This document shows, one piece after another, positions 24,424 through 32,093 of a stretch of DNA of 34,318 nucleotides. Position numbers and translations under genes: made by a program. Below the pieces are notes generated by a model. The model was not told the DNA's origin. It worked only from the letters and a program-made list of their open reading frames with translations, and ran no database searches. This DNA is from an uncultured Dialister sp. (GTDB lineage: Bacteria; Bacillota; Negativicutes; Veillonellales; Dialisteraceae). Where the stretch lies: NCBI RefSeq assembly GCF_900765565.1, contig NZ_CAAFRZ010000072.1:1-34318 (forward strand), given 5' to 3'. Position 1 is the first letter of the stretch, and each line of letters starts with the position of its first letter.

Positions 24424-25230
24424 ATGAAGAAATGGATGGCAGCAGGGGCGGCACTGGTATTGGCAGGGTGCCTGGTCCTTACGGGCTGTGGAAAGGAAGA
24501 GCCGAAGGCCGCTTCCGGGGCTGATGGCCATGTGCATGTGGTGACCCATGCGAACTGGAATCCCTTCGAGTACATGAAGGACGGAAAAATTACGGGGTTC
24601 GATGTGGAACTGATTACGGAAGCGGCGAAGAAGGCGGGTCTCACGGTGGACGTGTCTGACGCCGGGTGGGAAGCGATTTTCGAGCAGATCCGGACGGGCC
24701 AGGCGGATGCCGCCATTTCCGGTATCACCATTACCGATGACCGGAAGGCGACCTACCTTTTCTCGAAGCCCTACTTCGTTTCCCGGCAGGCTATCCTCAT
24801 CAGGGAGGATGAATCCATTTCCAGCGCCAGGGACCTGATGGACGGAAAGACCGTGGCTGTGCAGAACGGCTCCACGGGACAGGAGGCCCTGGAGAAGCTC
24901 ATGGGGAAGAATAACCCCGCCATCAAGAAGACTCCCATGTCCATCCAGATGCTCATCGGCGGCCAGGTGGACGCCCTGGTGGGAGATGAAACGTCGGTGA
25001 AATCCATTGTGGCCCAGTATCCGGAGCAGCACCTGAAGATCGTCTACGACGACGCTGCCTTCACGCCGGAGTACTTCGGCATCATTTACCCGAAAGACCG
25101 GGGCGGAGAGCTGCAGCAGAAAATCGATAAAGCCCTGACGGAAATGGTGAACGACGGGAGCTACGGAAAGCTCTACGAAAAGTGGTTCCACGTGCAGCCG
25201 GACGAGAAAATGCTGGCAAAGCTGAAGTGA
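24424..25230 (+). CDS. Amino-acid ABC transporter substrate-binding lipoprotein
   Basis: This is an extracytoplasmic solute-binding protein of family 3, the type that delivers polar amino acids such as glutamine, cystine or arginine to an ABC permease. The signal peptide ends in lipobox LTGC with C22 as the likely lipid-bearing cysteine (an LAGC at 13-16 is an alternative). The mature protein shows family hallmarks: WNPFEYMKDGKITGFDVELI, AISGITITDDRKATYLFSKPY, and the hinge-lobe segment LMDGKTVAVQNGSTGQEAL. The 268-residue length is typical. A good promoter and a ribosome binding site precede it. The permease follows only after 489 bases of repeats, and no ATPase gene is in the window. The exact substrate cannot be read from the sequence. 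Confidence 0.92.
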   Translation: MKKWMAAGAALVLAGCLVLTGCGKEEPKAASGADGHVHVVTHANWNPFEYMKDGKITGFDVELITEAAKKAGLTVDVSDAGWEAIFEQIRTGQADAAISGITITDDRKATYLFSKPYFVSRQAILIREDESISSARDLMDGKTVAVQNGSTGQEALEKLMGKNNPAIKKTPMSIQMLIGGQVDALVGDETSVKSIVAQYPEQHLKIVYDDAAFTPEYFGIIYPKDRGGELQQKIDKALTEMVNDGSYGKLYEKWFHVQPDEKMLAKLK

Positions 25231-25719
25231 GTGAGATCTAGATCTAGGTCTAGGTCTAGGTCTAGGCGGCCAGGCCCTGCAGGCCGGGTGACAGATAGCT
25301 GAGCGCCGTGCGAACGGGTGGGGGCTTCCAGCTTTTAGCTTCTGGCGACTAGGAAAGCTCAATAGCCTGCGGCGCTTCCGGCAGAATCCCTCACCCCGGT
25401 GGGGAGCTCCCTTTGAAAAAGGGAGCCTGCTGCAGAGGCATTTGCACGTTATTTGTGCAGAGTCTTTAGAATTCCAACAGCGGCATTGCCGCCAGATGCA
25501 CCCTACCTCCCCTCTTTAGAGGGGAGGGGGACCGCTTGCGGTGGAGGGGTGCCCGTAGGAAGCGCCGCAGGCAGACCAGCTTTCCTAAAAGCTAATAGCT
25601 AGCAGCTAGAAGCCCTGCCGAGGTGACCCGAATCGCTCGCGCCGAAAACGCCAGCGGCTCTGCCGCGGGACCTCAACTCTCTTTCCTCAACTCTGATTTT
25701 TAGAAAGGCAAGAAATACA
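25231..25719. repeat. Repeat block between binding-protein and permease genes
   Basis: The block starts five bases after the stop with a hexamer run of CTAGGT/CTAGAT type (25235-25266). It continues with the CCCTTTGAAAAAGGG module, a TTTGCACG...TTATTTGTGCA hairpin and a CCCCTCTTTAGAGGGG palindrome. No promoter for the permease is evident. Confidence 0.7.
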
Positions 25720-26370
25720 ATGTTTGACCTTAAGCTATCCATACTGGAAGAATATGCGCCGTTCTTTGTGTCCGGCACCCTGCTCACCATCAAGCTGTCG
25801 GTGGTGGCCATTGTGGCGGGATTCTTTCTGGGCCTGTTCCTGGCGCTGGCCCGGATTTCCCGTCGGAAGTGGCTGTCCCTTCCGGCGGCCTGCTTCATCG
25901 AGAGCATCCGGGGAACGCCGCTTTTGCTGCAAATCCTCATCACCTACTTCGGCGTGGTGCCCCTGATCATGAGAAAGCCTGACGGCGTGCTGGCGGCGGT
26001 GCTGGCGCTGTCCATTAACGCCGGCGCTTACATCGCCGAGACCATCCGGGGCGGCATCCTGGCCACGGATCCCGGACAGATGGAGGCGGCCAGCGCTCTG
26101 GGCCTTACCCGGTGGCAGAGCATGCGGTATGTGATCCTGCCCCAGGCCATCCATTCTGTCATTCCTGCCCTGGGAAATTCCTTCGTAAGCCTCATCAAGG
26201 ACTCCTCCCTGGCTTCCGTCATCGCTACGCCGGAGCTCATGTACTGGGCCAACGCAGCGAACGCCCAGTATTACCGGGTGTGGGAGACCTTTATCACCAC
26301 CGCCCTTATTTACCTCTTCCTCACGGTAGTCACCAGCCGGATCCTCGGAAAGCTGGAAAAGAGTCACTAA
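25720..26370 (+). CDS. Amino-acid ABC transporter permease (GlnP/HisM type)
   Basis: This is an inner-membrane permease of the polar amino-acid uptake family, working with a binding protein and an ATPase. It has about five membrane helices. The N-terminal segment FFVSGTLLTIKLSVVAIVAGFFLGLFLALARISRR is typical, followed by SIRGTPLLLQILITYFG and the ATPase-docking EAA loop beginning EAASALGLTRWQSMRYVILP (E122 onward). The length of 216 residues is normal for this family. A modest AAGGC ribosome binding site precedes the ATG. It should pair with the lipoprotein encoded upstream despite the 489-base repeat block between them. A strong terminator follows directly, so no ATPase gene can be in the same transcript. 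The ATPase must come from elsewhere. Confidence 0.92.
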   Translation: MFDLKLSILEEYAPFFVSGTLLTIKLSVVAIVAGFFLGLFLALARISRRKWLSLPAACFIESIRGTPLLLQILITYFGVVPLIMRKPDGVLAAVLALSINAGAYIAETIRGGILATDPGQMEAASALGLTRWQSMRYVILPQAIHSVIPALGNSFVSLIKDSSLASVIATPELMYWANAANAQYYRVWETFITTALIYLFLTVVTSRILGKLEKSH

Positions 26371-26399
26371 AAAAATCCCCGATTTTCGGGGATTTTTTA
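26371..26399 (+). terminator. Terminator after the permease gene
   Basis: AAAAATCCCC-GATTTTC-GGGGATTTTTT forms a compact hairpin flanked by A and T runs directly after the stop codon. Confidence 0.88.
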
Positions 26400-26979
26400 T
26401 GTGACTGAGAGGAGTGTGAACGGGTGTGGGCATTGAGCCTTGGGCCCTGAGCTGATTCGCCTGCGGCGAATCAGTAGCTAGTAGCTAGATCTAGTATCTA
26501 GGTGAACAGGCCCTGCGGGCCGAGCCCATCAGTTTCCATCAGCGCTACTGCAGTGGCGTTCTCACGATTGGGGGCAGAGTCATCAGAATTCCAACTGCGG
26601 CGTCAGCCGCTGGACCTCAATACTCTTTCCTCAAATCTCAATTCTTCTTGAAAGTCCCGTCATAGTCATTTACCAGGGAGATCTCTCGACTCATCGCAGC
26701 TGTAGCGGTTCTTGAAGGTACAGTCATACCGGCGCTTACCACCGCTCGAGATGACGAGTGGGGGGGAGTGTTCTATGTTGCTGTGAATCCGCTGGCCGTT
26801 AGCCTCCTTCCTTGGGAAGGAGGTGGCTGCGAAGCAGACGGAGGTTAGCTGATGGAAGCGCCGCAGGCTGTCCGGCTTTCCTAAAAGCTAGCCGCTAGTA
26901 GCTAGAGGCCCCCATCTGTTCGCACGGCGTTCAGCCATACAACCGCCGCGGCGGAGCCGCTGATCACCTGGACCTGGAT
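26400..26979. repeat. Intergenic repeat mosaic between convergent genes
   Basis: It contains the GATTCGCC hairpin (26454-26472), AGCTAG-rich words, the CTCGTCATCTCGAGC family in reverse (26656-26761), and the CTCCTTCC/GGAAGGAG module (26800-26870). No gene is supported. Confidence 0.75.
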
Positions 26980-27522
26980 CTAGATCTCCCACATGACCTT
27001 GCTCACCATTTTCACAGCCAGCCATGCACATCCCAGACCTATGAAGAGCCCTGCCACCACGTCCAGGGGGTAGTGGACGCCCAGGTAGAGGCGGGAGAAG
27101 GATATGAGGAAGGCCAGGACCAGGGCAGGGATCCCGAATTTCTTTGGCAGGTAGTGGAAGAAGAGGGGCGCCGCGGCGAAGGAGGCGGAGGCGTGGCCAG
27201 AGGGGAAGGCGTAGGAGGAGGCGGACACGTGGGTGACGAGGGGGATGATTTCCGGGTACGTCACAAAGGGCCGGGCTTCTTTGATGAGGTTTTTCAGGAG
27301 GCCGTTCGTGATGATAAGGCTCAGCACCAGAGCGGTCAGTACGGCAATGGCCAGTGGCCGCGTCTTCTTTTTGAAGAGCAGGAGCAGTGCCGGCACTACC
27401 CAGATAAAGCCCATGTTCCCCAGGTCCGTGGTAAATTCAAGAATTCTTGTGAGCAGGGGAGATCGGATGGTGTCCTGGAGAAAGAGGAGCATCAGGGCCT
27501 GCATGTTCATAAGGGTGTCCAT
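26980..27522 (-). CDS. PAP2-family membrane phosphatase (possible undecaprenyl-diphosphatase)
   Basis: This is an integral membrane phosphatase of the PAP2 superfamily. The likely reaction is removal of a phosphate from undecaprenyl diphosphate, recycling the carrier lipid for peptidoglycan synthesis. Other lipid phosphates are possible. All three family motifs are present: K77-x6-R84-P85 (KNLIKEARP), PSGH (107-110), and S143-R144...H150...D154 (SRLYLGVHYPLD). There are five or six hydrophobic helices. The 180-residue length fits BcrC-like enzymes. The start is supported by GGAGG about seven bases upstream. It stands alone on the minus strand and is flanked on both sides by repeats. Confidence 0.9.
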   Translation of the reverse strand: MDTLMNMQALMLLFLQDTIRSPLLTRILEFTTDLGNMGFIWVVPALLLLFKKKTRPLAIAVLTALVLSLIITNGLLKNLIKEARPFVTYPEIIPLVTHVSASSYAFPSGHASASFAAAPLFFHYLPKKFGIPALVLAFLISFSRLYLGVHYPLDVVAGLFIGLGCAWLAVKMVSKVMWEI

Positions 27523-27720
27523 GGGTAAGCCTCCGAAAAAGAATGTAAGCAGATGAGTGGGAAAACTAAGTTAGGAGTTAGGAGTGAGGAGTGAGGAGTG
27601 GTGGCGCGCCGCATCAGATTTATGAAGCGGCGCTTATCAGATAAATTCACTCACAGGCGGGGCTTCTGGCTATTAGCAGCCAGGAAGGCTGATTTTATGC
27701 GGCGTCGGCCGCTAATAGGC

Positions 27721-28003
27721 AGTCCCCCTTTCCCAAAGGGGGATGTCACGGAGTGACAGAGGGATTCTGATGGGTTTTATCGATAAAGTTAGCCATCCAT
27801 ATGACTGGCAGTCTGGCTGTCAGATGATAGAAGATAGAGGAAAGAAGATAGATGCGGACAGGCCCTTTGGGCCGAACCCATTAGATCCCATCACCATCTC
27901 TCAGTCCGGTGGACAGCTCTCTTCAGGGAAGAGAGCCTCGAGCAGAGTCAACTACACGGTATAGGGGCAGAGTCATCAGGATTTCAACTGCGGCGAAGCC
28001 GCG
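27721..28003. repeat. Long dispersed repeat, copy B
   Basis: This is the partner of 23836-24110 in the same orientation, with an extra nine or so bases before the CCATCACCATCTCTCAG segment. Confidence 0.8.
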
Positions 28004-28190
28004 GGACCTCAATTCAACTCTCAACTCTCAACTCCATCTTTGAAAGTCCCGTCATAGTCATTTAGCAGGGAGATCTCTCGACTCATCGTAGCTGTAGCGA
28101 TTTTTAGCTTCAGAGTCATATAGCATGCTGCCCCCGCTCGAGATGACGGGGTAGGGTGGCAGTCTATAGTGCGGAGAAGCCGCGGTTGGA

Positions 28191-28404
28191 TAGCCTCCTT
28201 CCTTGGGAAGGAGGTGGCGCCGAAGGCGACGGAGGTTAGCTGATGGGTGCGCCGCAGGCTGATTTTCCGCGGCGCCAGCCGCCAATGATTAGTCCCCCTT
28301 TCCCAAAGGGGGATGTCACGCAGTGACAGAGGGATTCTGATAGAACTGCGGCGAAGTTGCAATCAGGTATCGTAAGGCGGCGCTATACAATTTGTGCGCC
28401 GCCA
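28191..28404. repeat. Composite repeat block, copy A (about 214 bp)
   Basis: The modules run in this order: CTCCTTCC/GGAAGGAG, AGTCCCCCTTTCCCAAAGGG, a GCGGCGAAG linker, and the GGCGGCGC hairpin (28376-28403). The same order and nearly the same sequence recur at 34021-34233. Confidence 0.8.
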
Positions 28405-28504
28405 CCATCCCCTCGCCGAAGGCGTTCCCCTTGAGCCACCTTTTCTCTGCTCCACGTCGGTCAGCCACAGGACATCGGCCCGGAGGGCCTGATCCGCTCA
28501 AGGC

Positions 28505-28774
28505 TCAAGGCTGTTCTCTCTGTCGGTCACTGTGAAAATCGGTGTCTTTCGTCTGCATGTCCTTGTGGGAGTCCCGTTTTACCTTGTGATGGCTCTTCTC
28601 CTTTTCCTCGTGGAAGGGGAGGGTGGACTTCATGGCTTTCATTTCCTGGTGGATGGCGGGGGTGGACTCTTTGGCCCAGTCCATGTAGCTGGCGGCATCG
28701 GTGGTGAGGAAGGATGCGGCGAAGAGGGCGGCGCTGGCGGCGCCGAGGATGAGGGTGACGAATACTTTTTTCAT
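28505..28774 (-). CDS. Small secreted charged protein (89 aa)
   Basis: The function is not recognised. The N-terminal signal peptide (MKKVFVTLILGAASAALFAASFLTTDA) is followed by about 60 strongly hydrophilic residues rich in Lys, His, Asp and Glu, with no cysteine. Its ribosome binding site AAGGAGG is formed by the last codons of the upstream DUF1700 gene and only two bases separate stop from start, so translation is coupled. The stop codon lies inside a dispersed repeat word (CTCAAGGCTCAAGGCTG in forward orientation), so the present C-terminus may have been created by repeat insertion. Confidence 0.75.
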   Translation of the reverse strand: MKKVFVTLILGAASAALFAASFLTTDAASYMDWAKESTPAIHQEMKAMKSTLPFHEEKEKSHHKVKRDSHKDMQTKDTDFHSDRQREQP

Positions 28775-28776
28775 GG

Positions 28777-29346
28777 TTATTCCTCCTTCAGGGTATGAGA
28801 TACTTCAGTGGCAGCCTGGGAGAGTTCCCGGCCGACGTAGTAGAAAAAGGCGGCAAAGGAAAGGCCGGACACCGCGAGGGCCGACAGGCTCAGGGGGCTC
28901 ATGGCCGGCAGGGCGGGGACTGTGGGGAGAATCACCAGGCCTCCGGTGGAGAGGTACAGGGCAACGGCCAATACGATCACTGTCAGTGCCGCTGCCAGGG
29001 TGCCGGCTCCGGTGAAGAGGAAGGACAGGACCCGGGCTCCTTTGGAAAGGAAGGAGGGAAGGTGCTTCTTCGCTGATTCCTTCATGGAAATGAGGGCGTT
29101 TCCGGCGCTGCCCACAAGGTCATGGGCGTAGGATTCCCTTTTCAGTTTCTTTTCATCCACCCCGTAAATGAGGGCGGCGATTTCAGAGGGCCGGCCCAGG
29201 GAGGCGGCGGTCTCTTCTTCGCTCCTTCCTGCGGCTTTCGCCATGGCGAAGTATTCTTCATAGTCCTCCAGAATCTCGTTTCTCACGGAGGCCTGTTCAT
29301 AGATCAGGTAGGTACGAAGCTGTCTCATAAATTCATTCTTTGTCAT
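28777..29346 (-). CDS. DUF1700 / HAAS-domain membrane protein
   Basis: The N-terminal part (MTKNEFMRQLRTYL ... EILEDYEEYFAMAKAAGRSEEETAASLGRP) matches the HAAS/DUF1700 pattern, a small helical domain often encoded next to PadR-type regulators and linked to envelope signalling. Two hydrophobic helices follow, around residues 105-130 and 140-165, so it is a membrane protein. The ATG at 29346 is chosen over the in-frame GTG at 29355 because AAGGAG lies at the right distance. No PadR gene is adjacent, which is unusual. A palindromic operator candidate lies upstream. It is the first gene of a two-gene unit with the small secreted protein. Confidence 0.82.
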   Translation of the reverse strand: MTKNEFMRQLRTYLIYEQASVRNEILEDYEEYFAMAKAAGRSEEETAASLGRPSEIAALIYGVDEKKLKRESYAHDLVGSAGNALISMKESAKKHLPSFLSKGARVLSFLFTGAGTLAAALTVIVLAVALYLSTGGLVILPTVPALPAMSPLSLSALAVSGLSFAAFFYYVGRELSQAATEVSHTLKEE

Positions 29347-29420
29347 AGAAATCACTCCTTTTTGTGAATCCGGGAAGTGCTTCCCCTGTAGAAGATGATT
29401 TTGTTTTTCATCCTGCCTGT

Positions 29421-29455
29421 ACTATATCACTTAGTATCTTGCAGTACAAGGTACT
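29421..29455 (-). promoter_or_regulatory. Candidate promoter with palindromic operator for the DUF1700 unit
   Basis: Read on the minus strand, AGTACCTTG-TACTG-CAAGATACT is an inverted repeat with eight of nine pairs (29433-29455). It overlaps a weak -35 (TTGTAC). A -10-like TATAGT lies 17 bases further on (29421-29426), about 75 bases before the start codon. A PadR- or GntR-type repressor site is plausible, but the regulator is not in the window. Confidence 0.5.
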
Positions 29456-29494
29456 ATGCAGTAAACAATAATTGAAGGATTGTTAAAGGAAAGA

Positions 29495-30040
29495 TAAAGG
29501 GGATTCGCCTGCGGCGAATCGGTGGCTAGTGGCTAGATCTAGTGGCCAGGCGGTCAGACCCTGCGGGCCCGGTGACGGATGGATGAGTGGGCGTGCATAC
29601 GAGCGGGGGCTTCTAGCTGCTAGCGGCTAGCTATCAGGAAAGCTCAACAGCCTGTGGCGCTTCCGATGGCACTCCTCCACCCCAGGGGAAGCGTGTTACT
29701 GGATTCTCGGTTGCCTGCGGCTCCCTACAGCACGGCTATCAGCGACTCACAACAATTTGAGCGTCGCTTCGCTCCTCCAAATTGTGTTCGCTGCTGTGAC
29801 TCCCGTTCCCTTGCCACCCCAACGGGGTGGGGTTAGCTGATGGAAAGTGTTGGAAGCGCCGCAGGCTGACCAGTTTTCCTAAAAGCCAGCTGCTAGCAGC
29901 TAGAAGCCCCTACCTGTTCACACGGCACTCATCCATCCGTCACCGGGCCCGGAGGGCCTGTCCAGCTCAAGGCTGTTGTCTGTGACCACAAATCATGCAA
30001 GTGAAAACAAACCGCCTTGCGGCTACCCCTTTCCTCTCCG
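29495..30040. repeat. Intergenic repeat mosaic upstream of fprA
   Basis: It includes the GATTCGCC hairpin (29502-29520), AGCTAG-rich words, a short inverted pair around 29745-29790 (CAATTTGAGCG...CTCCAAATTG), and GCGCCGCAGGCTG words. No gene is supported. Confidence 0.7.
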
Positions 30041-30044
30041 TTCG

Positions 30045-30053
30045 TGGTATACT
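30045..30053 (+). promoter_or_regulatory. Extended -10 promoter element for the flavodiiron gene
   Basis: TGGTATACT fits an extended -10 box (TGn plus TATACT), 48 bases before the gene start. No good -35 is visible at normal spacing. Confidence 0.5.
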
Positions 30054-30101
30054 TAAAAGGCGACAGTATCGGAGAAATCCTGTGTTCAATGAAGGGATTT
30101 A

Positions 30102-31319
30102 ATGATTATGCATAATGAACAGAAAGTAACGGAAAACATTTACTGGGTAGGAGGAAATGATTTCATTTCCTCCCGGTTCGAAGACCTGATTCCCATTTCC
30201 CAGGGGGTCTCCTACAACAGCTATTTCATTGATGACGAAAAGACGGCGGTCATTGATTCTGTGGATTCCGTGATCCGGGATCTTTTCATGGAAAATGTGA
30301 GCCACCTGCTCCACGGCAGGCCCCTGGACTACATCGTCATTAACCACATGGAACCGGACCACAGCGGGTCCCTTCTCGCTCTCGCCGAGGCGTACCCCAT
30401 GGCAAAGATCGTCGCTACCCCCCAGGCCCAGAAGATGGCGGGCCAGTATTTCCACGTGTCCCTCTCGGACCGGTTCATCACGTCCGACGAGAAACTGGAA
30501 ATTTCCCTGGGCGCCCACAAGCTCCGTTTCCTGAAGGCCCCCATGGTGCACTGGCCGGAGGTGACCTTTACCTATGAAGAAATGGAAAAGGTCCTCTTCA
30601 GCGCCGACGCCTTCGGCACATTTGGTACCCTCCACGGATCCATTTTCGCCGACGACTGCCACTACGATGAAGTGTACCTTCCGGACTGCCGGAAGTACTA
30701 CGCCAATATCGTGGCCCGGTACGGCATGCAGGTGCTGATGGCCCTGAAGAAAGTGGCGGCCCTGGACGTACGGTATGTATGCTCCCTCCACGGCCCGGTG
30801 TTCCGGAGGCCCGAGGATATCGCAAAGATGGTGGCCCTCTACAAGAAATGGGCAGCCTGGGAACCGGAGGAAAAGTCGGTGACCCTCTTCTTTGCTTCTC
30901 CCTACGGCAATACGGCCCTGGCGGCCCAGGTGCTGGCAGGAAAGCTGGCATCCCTCGGCGTCAAGCATATGAAACTGGTGGACCTCTGCAGCCGTTCCAT
31001 TACGGAGGCCTTCCCGGAAGTCCTGCGCCGGAGCCACATGGTGCTGGCGGCGGTGACCATGAATATGGGCCTCAACCCTGTGATGAATGCCTTCATGGAC
31101 CTCTGTAAGGAAATGGACGTGCAGAACCGGACCATTGCCATTATGGGCAACAGCAGCTGGGCCCCCAACGTGGCAGGCAAGGTGATGAAGGAAAAGGCGT
31201 CCACCTGGAAGAAGTGCAGAATCCTGGGCGGGCCGCTCCACATTTCCTCCGCCCCCGCCGACGACGGAAGCCTGGATGCGTTGGCTGAACTTATCGCGGC
31301 GGATCTGAAGGGCGAGTAA
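30102..31319 (+). CDS. FprA-family A-type flavodiiron protein
   Basis: This is a cytoplasmic flavodiiron protein that reduces oxygen to water (or nitric oxide to nitrous oxide), protecting anaerobes. The N-terminal metallo-beta-lactamase domain carries the full set of diiron ligands: H82, E84, D86 and H87 (HMEPDH), H150 (MVHWPE), D169 (SADAFGTFG) and H230 (SLHGPVF). The C-terminal flavodoxin domain binds FMN, starting around residue 262 with FFASPYGNT. The length of 405 residues is that of class A proteins without extra domains, so electrons must come from a separate rubredoxin or reductase. The start at 30102 (or ATG 30108) follows AAGGGA. The gene stands alone. Confidence 0.93.
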   Translation: MIMHNEQKVTENIYWVGGNDFISSRFEDLIPISQGVSYNSYFIDDEKTAVIDSVDSVIRDLFMENVSHLLHGRPLDYIVINHMEPDHSGSLLALAEAYPMAKIVATPQAQKMAGQYFHVSLSDRFITSDEKLEISLGAHKLRFLKAPMVHWPEVTFTYEEMEKVLFSADAFGTFGTLHGSIFADDCHYDEVYLPDCRKYYANIVARYGMQVLMALKKVAALDVRYVCSLHGPVFRRPEDIAKMVALYKKWAAWEPEEKSVTLFFASPYGNTALAAQVLAGKLASLGVKHMKLVDLCSRSITEAFPEVLRRSHMVLAAVTMNMGLNPVMNAFMDLCKEMDVQNRTIAIMGNSSWAPNVAGKVMKEKASTWKKCRILGGPLHISSAPADDGSLDALAELIAADLKGE

Positions 31320-32093
31320 GAGCGGCGGATTGGTGTGCTTACGGTTGGAGGCACGAGCCTTCAGCAGTGAGCCTTGAGCTGACCAGACCCTGCGGGCCGG
31401 GTGACGGATGGCTGGGCGCCGTGTGATCGGGTGGGGGCTTTTAGCTTCTAGCGGCTAGCTTCCAGGAAAGCTGGCCAGCCTGCGGCGCTTCCAACAGTAC
31501 CCCTTCACCCGAGGGGAAGCGTGTCACTGGATTCTCAGTCGCCTGCGGCTCCCTACAGCACGGCTATCAGCGACTCACGATGATTTGCGCGTCGCTATGC
31601 TCCTTCAAATTGTGTTCGCTGGTGCAACTCATGTTCGCTGCTGTGACTCCAGTTCGCTTACTTTTCCCCTCTAAAGAGGGGAGATTGGGGTGCTTTAGCG
31701 GCTCCGCCGCCGTTGGAATCCTAATGACTCTGCACAAATAACGTGCAAATGACATAGCCTGAGGCTCCCTTTTTCAAAGGCAGAGGTCCTGCATAGGACC
31801 TCTGAGCCGGGCCCAAGTTGGCGCTTTTTCTGCACATTAAAGCGCCTTCCTTTCAAGGCCCGGCCGGAATGCTCCCCACGGGGGTGAGGGATTCCGTTGG
31901 AAGCGCCGCAGGCATACCAGTTTTCCTGGAAGCTAGGAGCTAGAAGCTAGCCGCCCCGTGCCAGTGACTCTATCCATCAGCATGCTAATCCGCCGCGAAG
32001 CGGCTATGCAGCCCAAGGCTCAAGGCTCGTGACCCTGTCCGTCAGCATACCAAACGAATACAAACGTAAATTAGATAAAGAAGGCAAAACGAT
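31320..32093. repeat. Intergenic repeat mosaic upstream of the adaptor gene
   Basis: It includes AGCTTCTAGCGGCTAGC-type words, a CCCCTCTAAAGAGGGG palindrome (about 31667-31682), a CTCCCTTTTTCAAAGG module, the structured repeat copy 3 (31782-31866) and GCGCCGCAGGC words. No gene is supported and no clear promoter for the next gene was identified. Confidence 0.7.
31782..31866. repeat. Multi-stem structured repeat, copy 3
   Basis: It consists of hairpin AGAGGTCCT-GCAT-AGGACCTCT (31782-31803), outer arms GCCGGGCC/GGCCCGGC, and inner hairpin GGCGCTTT...AAAGCGCC around a CTGCACA loop. Confidence 0.65.

Larger units (their letters stand above)
27523..28504. repeat. Intergenic repeat mosaic, 1 kb
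   Basis: After a short purine-rich run (GGAGTTAGGAGTGAGGAGTG, about 27573-27600) come the long repeat copy B (27721-28003), the CTCGTCATCTCGAGC family in reverse (28046-28152), and a composite block (28191-28404) that recurs at 34021-34233. No gene is supported. Confidence 0.75.

Noticed and set aside
24352..25362. Long open frame antisense to the substrate-binding protein gene
   Set aside because: The sense frame has a lipobox and family motifs, a promoter and a ribosome binding site. The antisense frame extends into repeats.
30099..31241. Long open frame (380 codons) antisense to the flavodiiron gene
   Set aside because: The sense product has all diiron ligands. The antisense frame is His/Gly/Val rich and typical of a shadow in G+C-rich codons.
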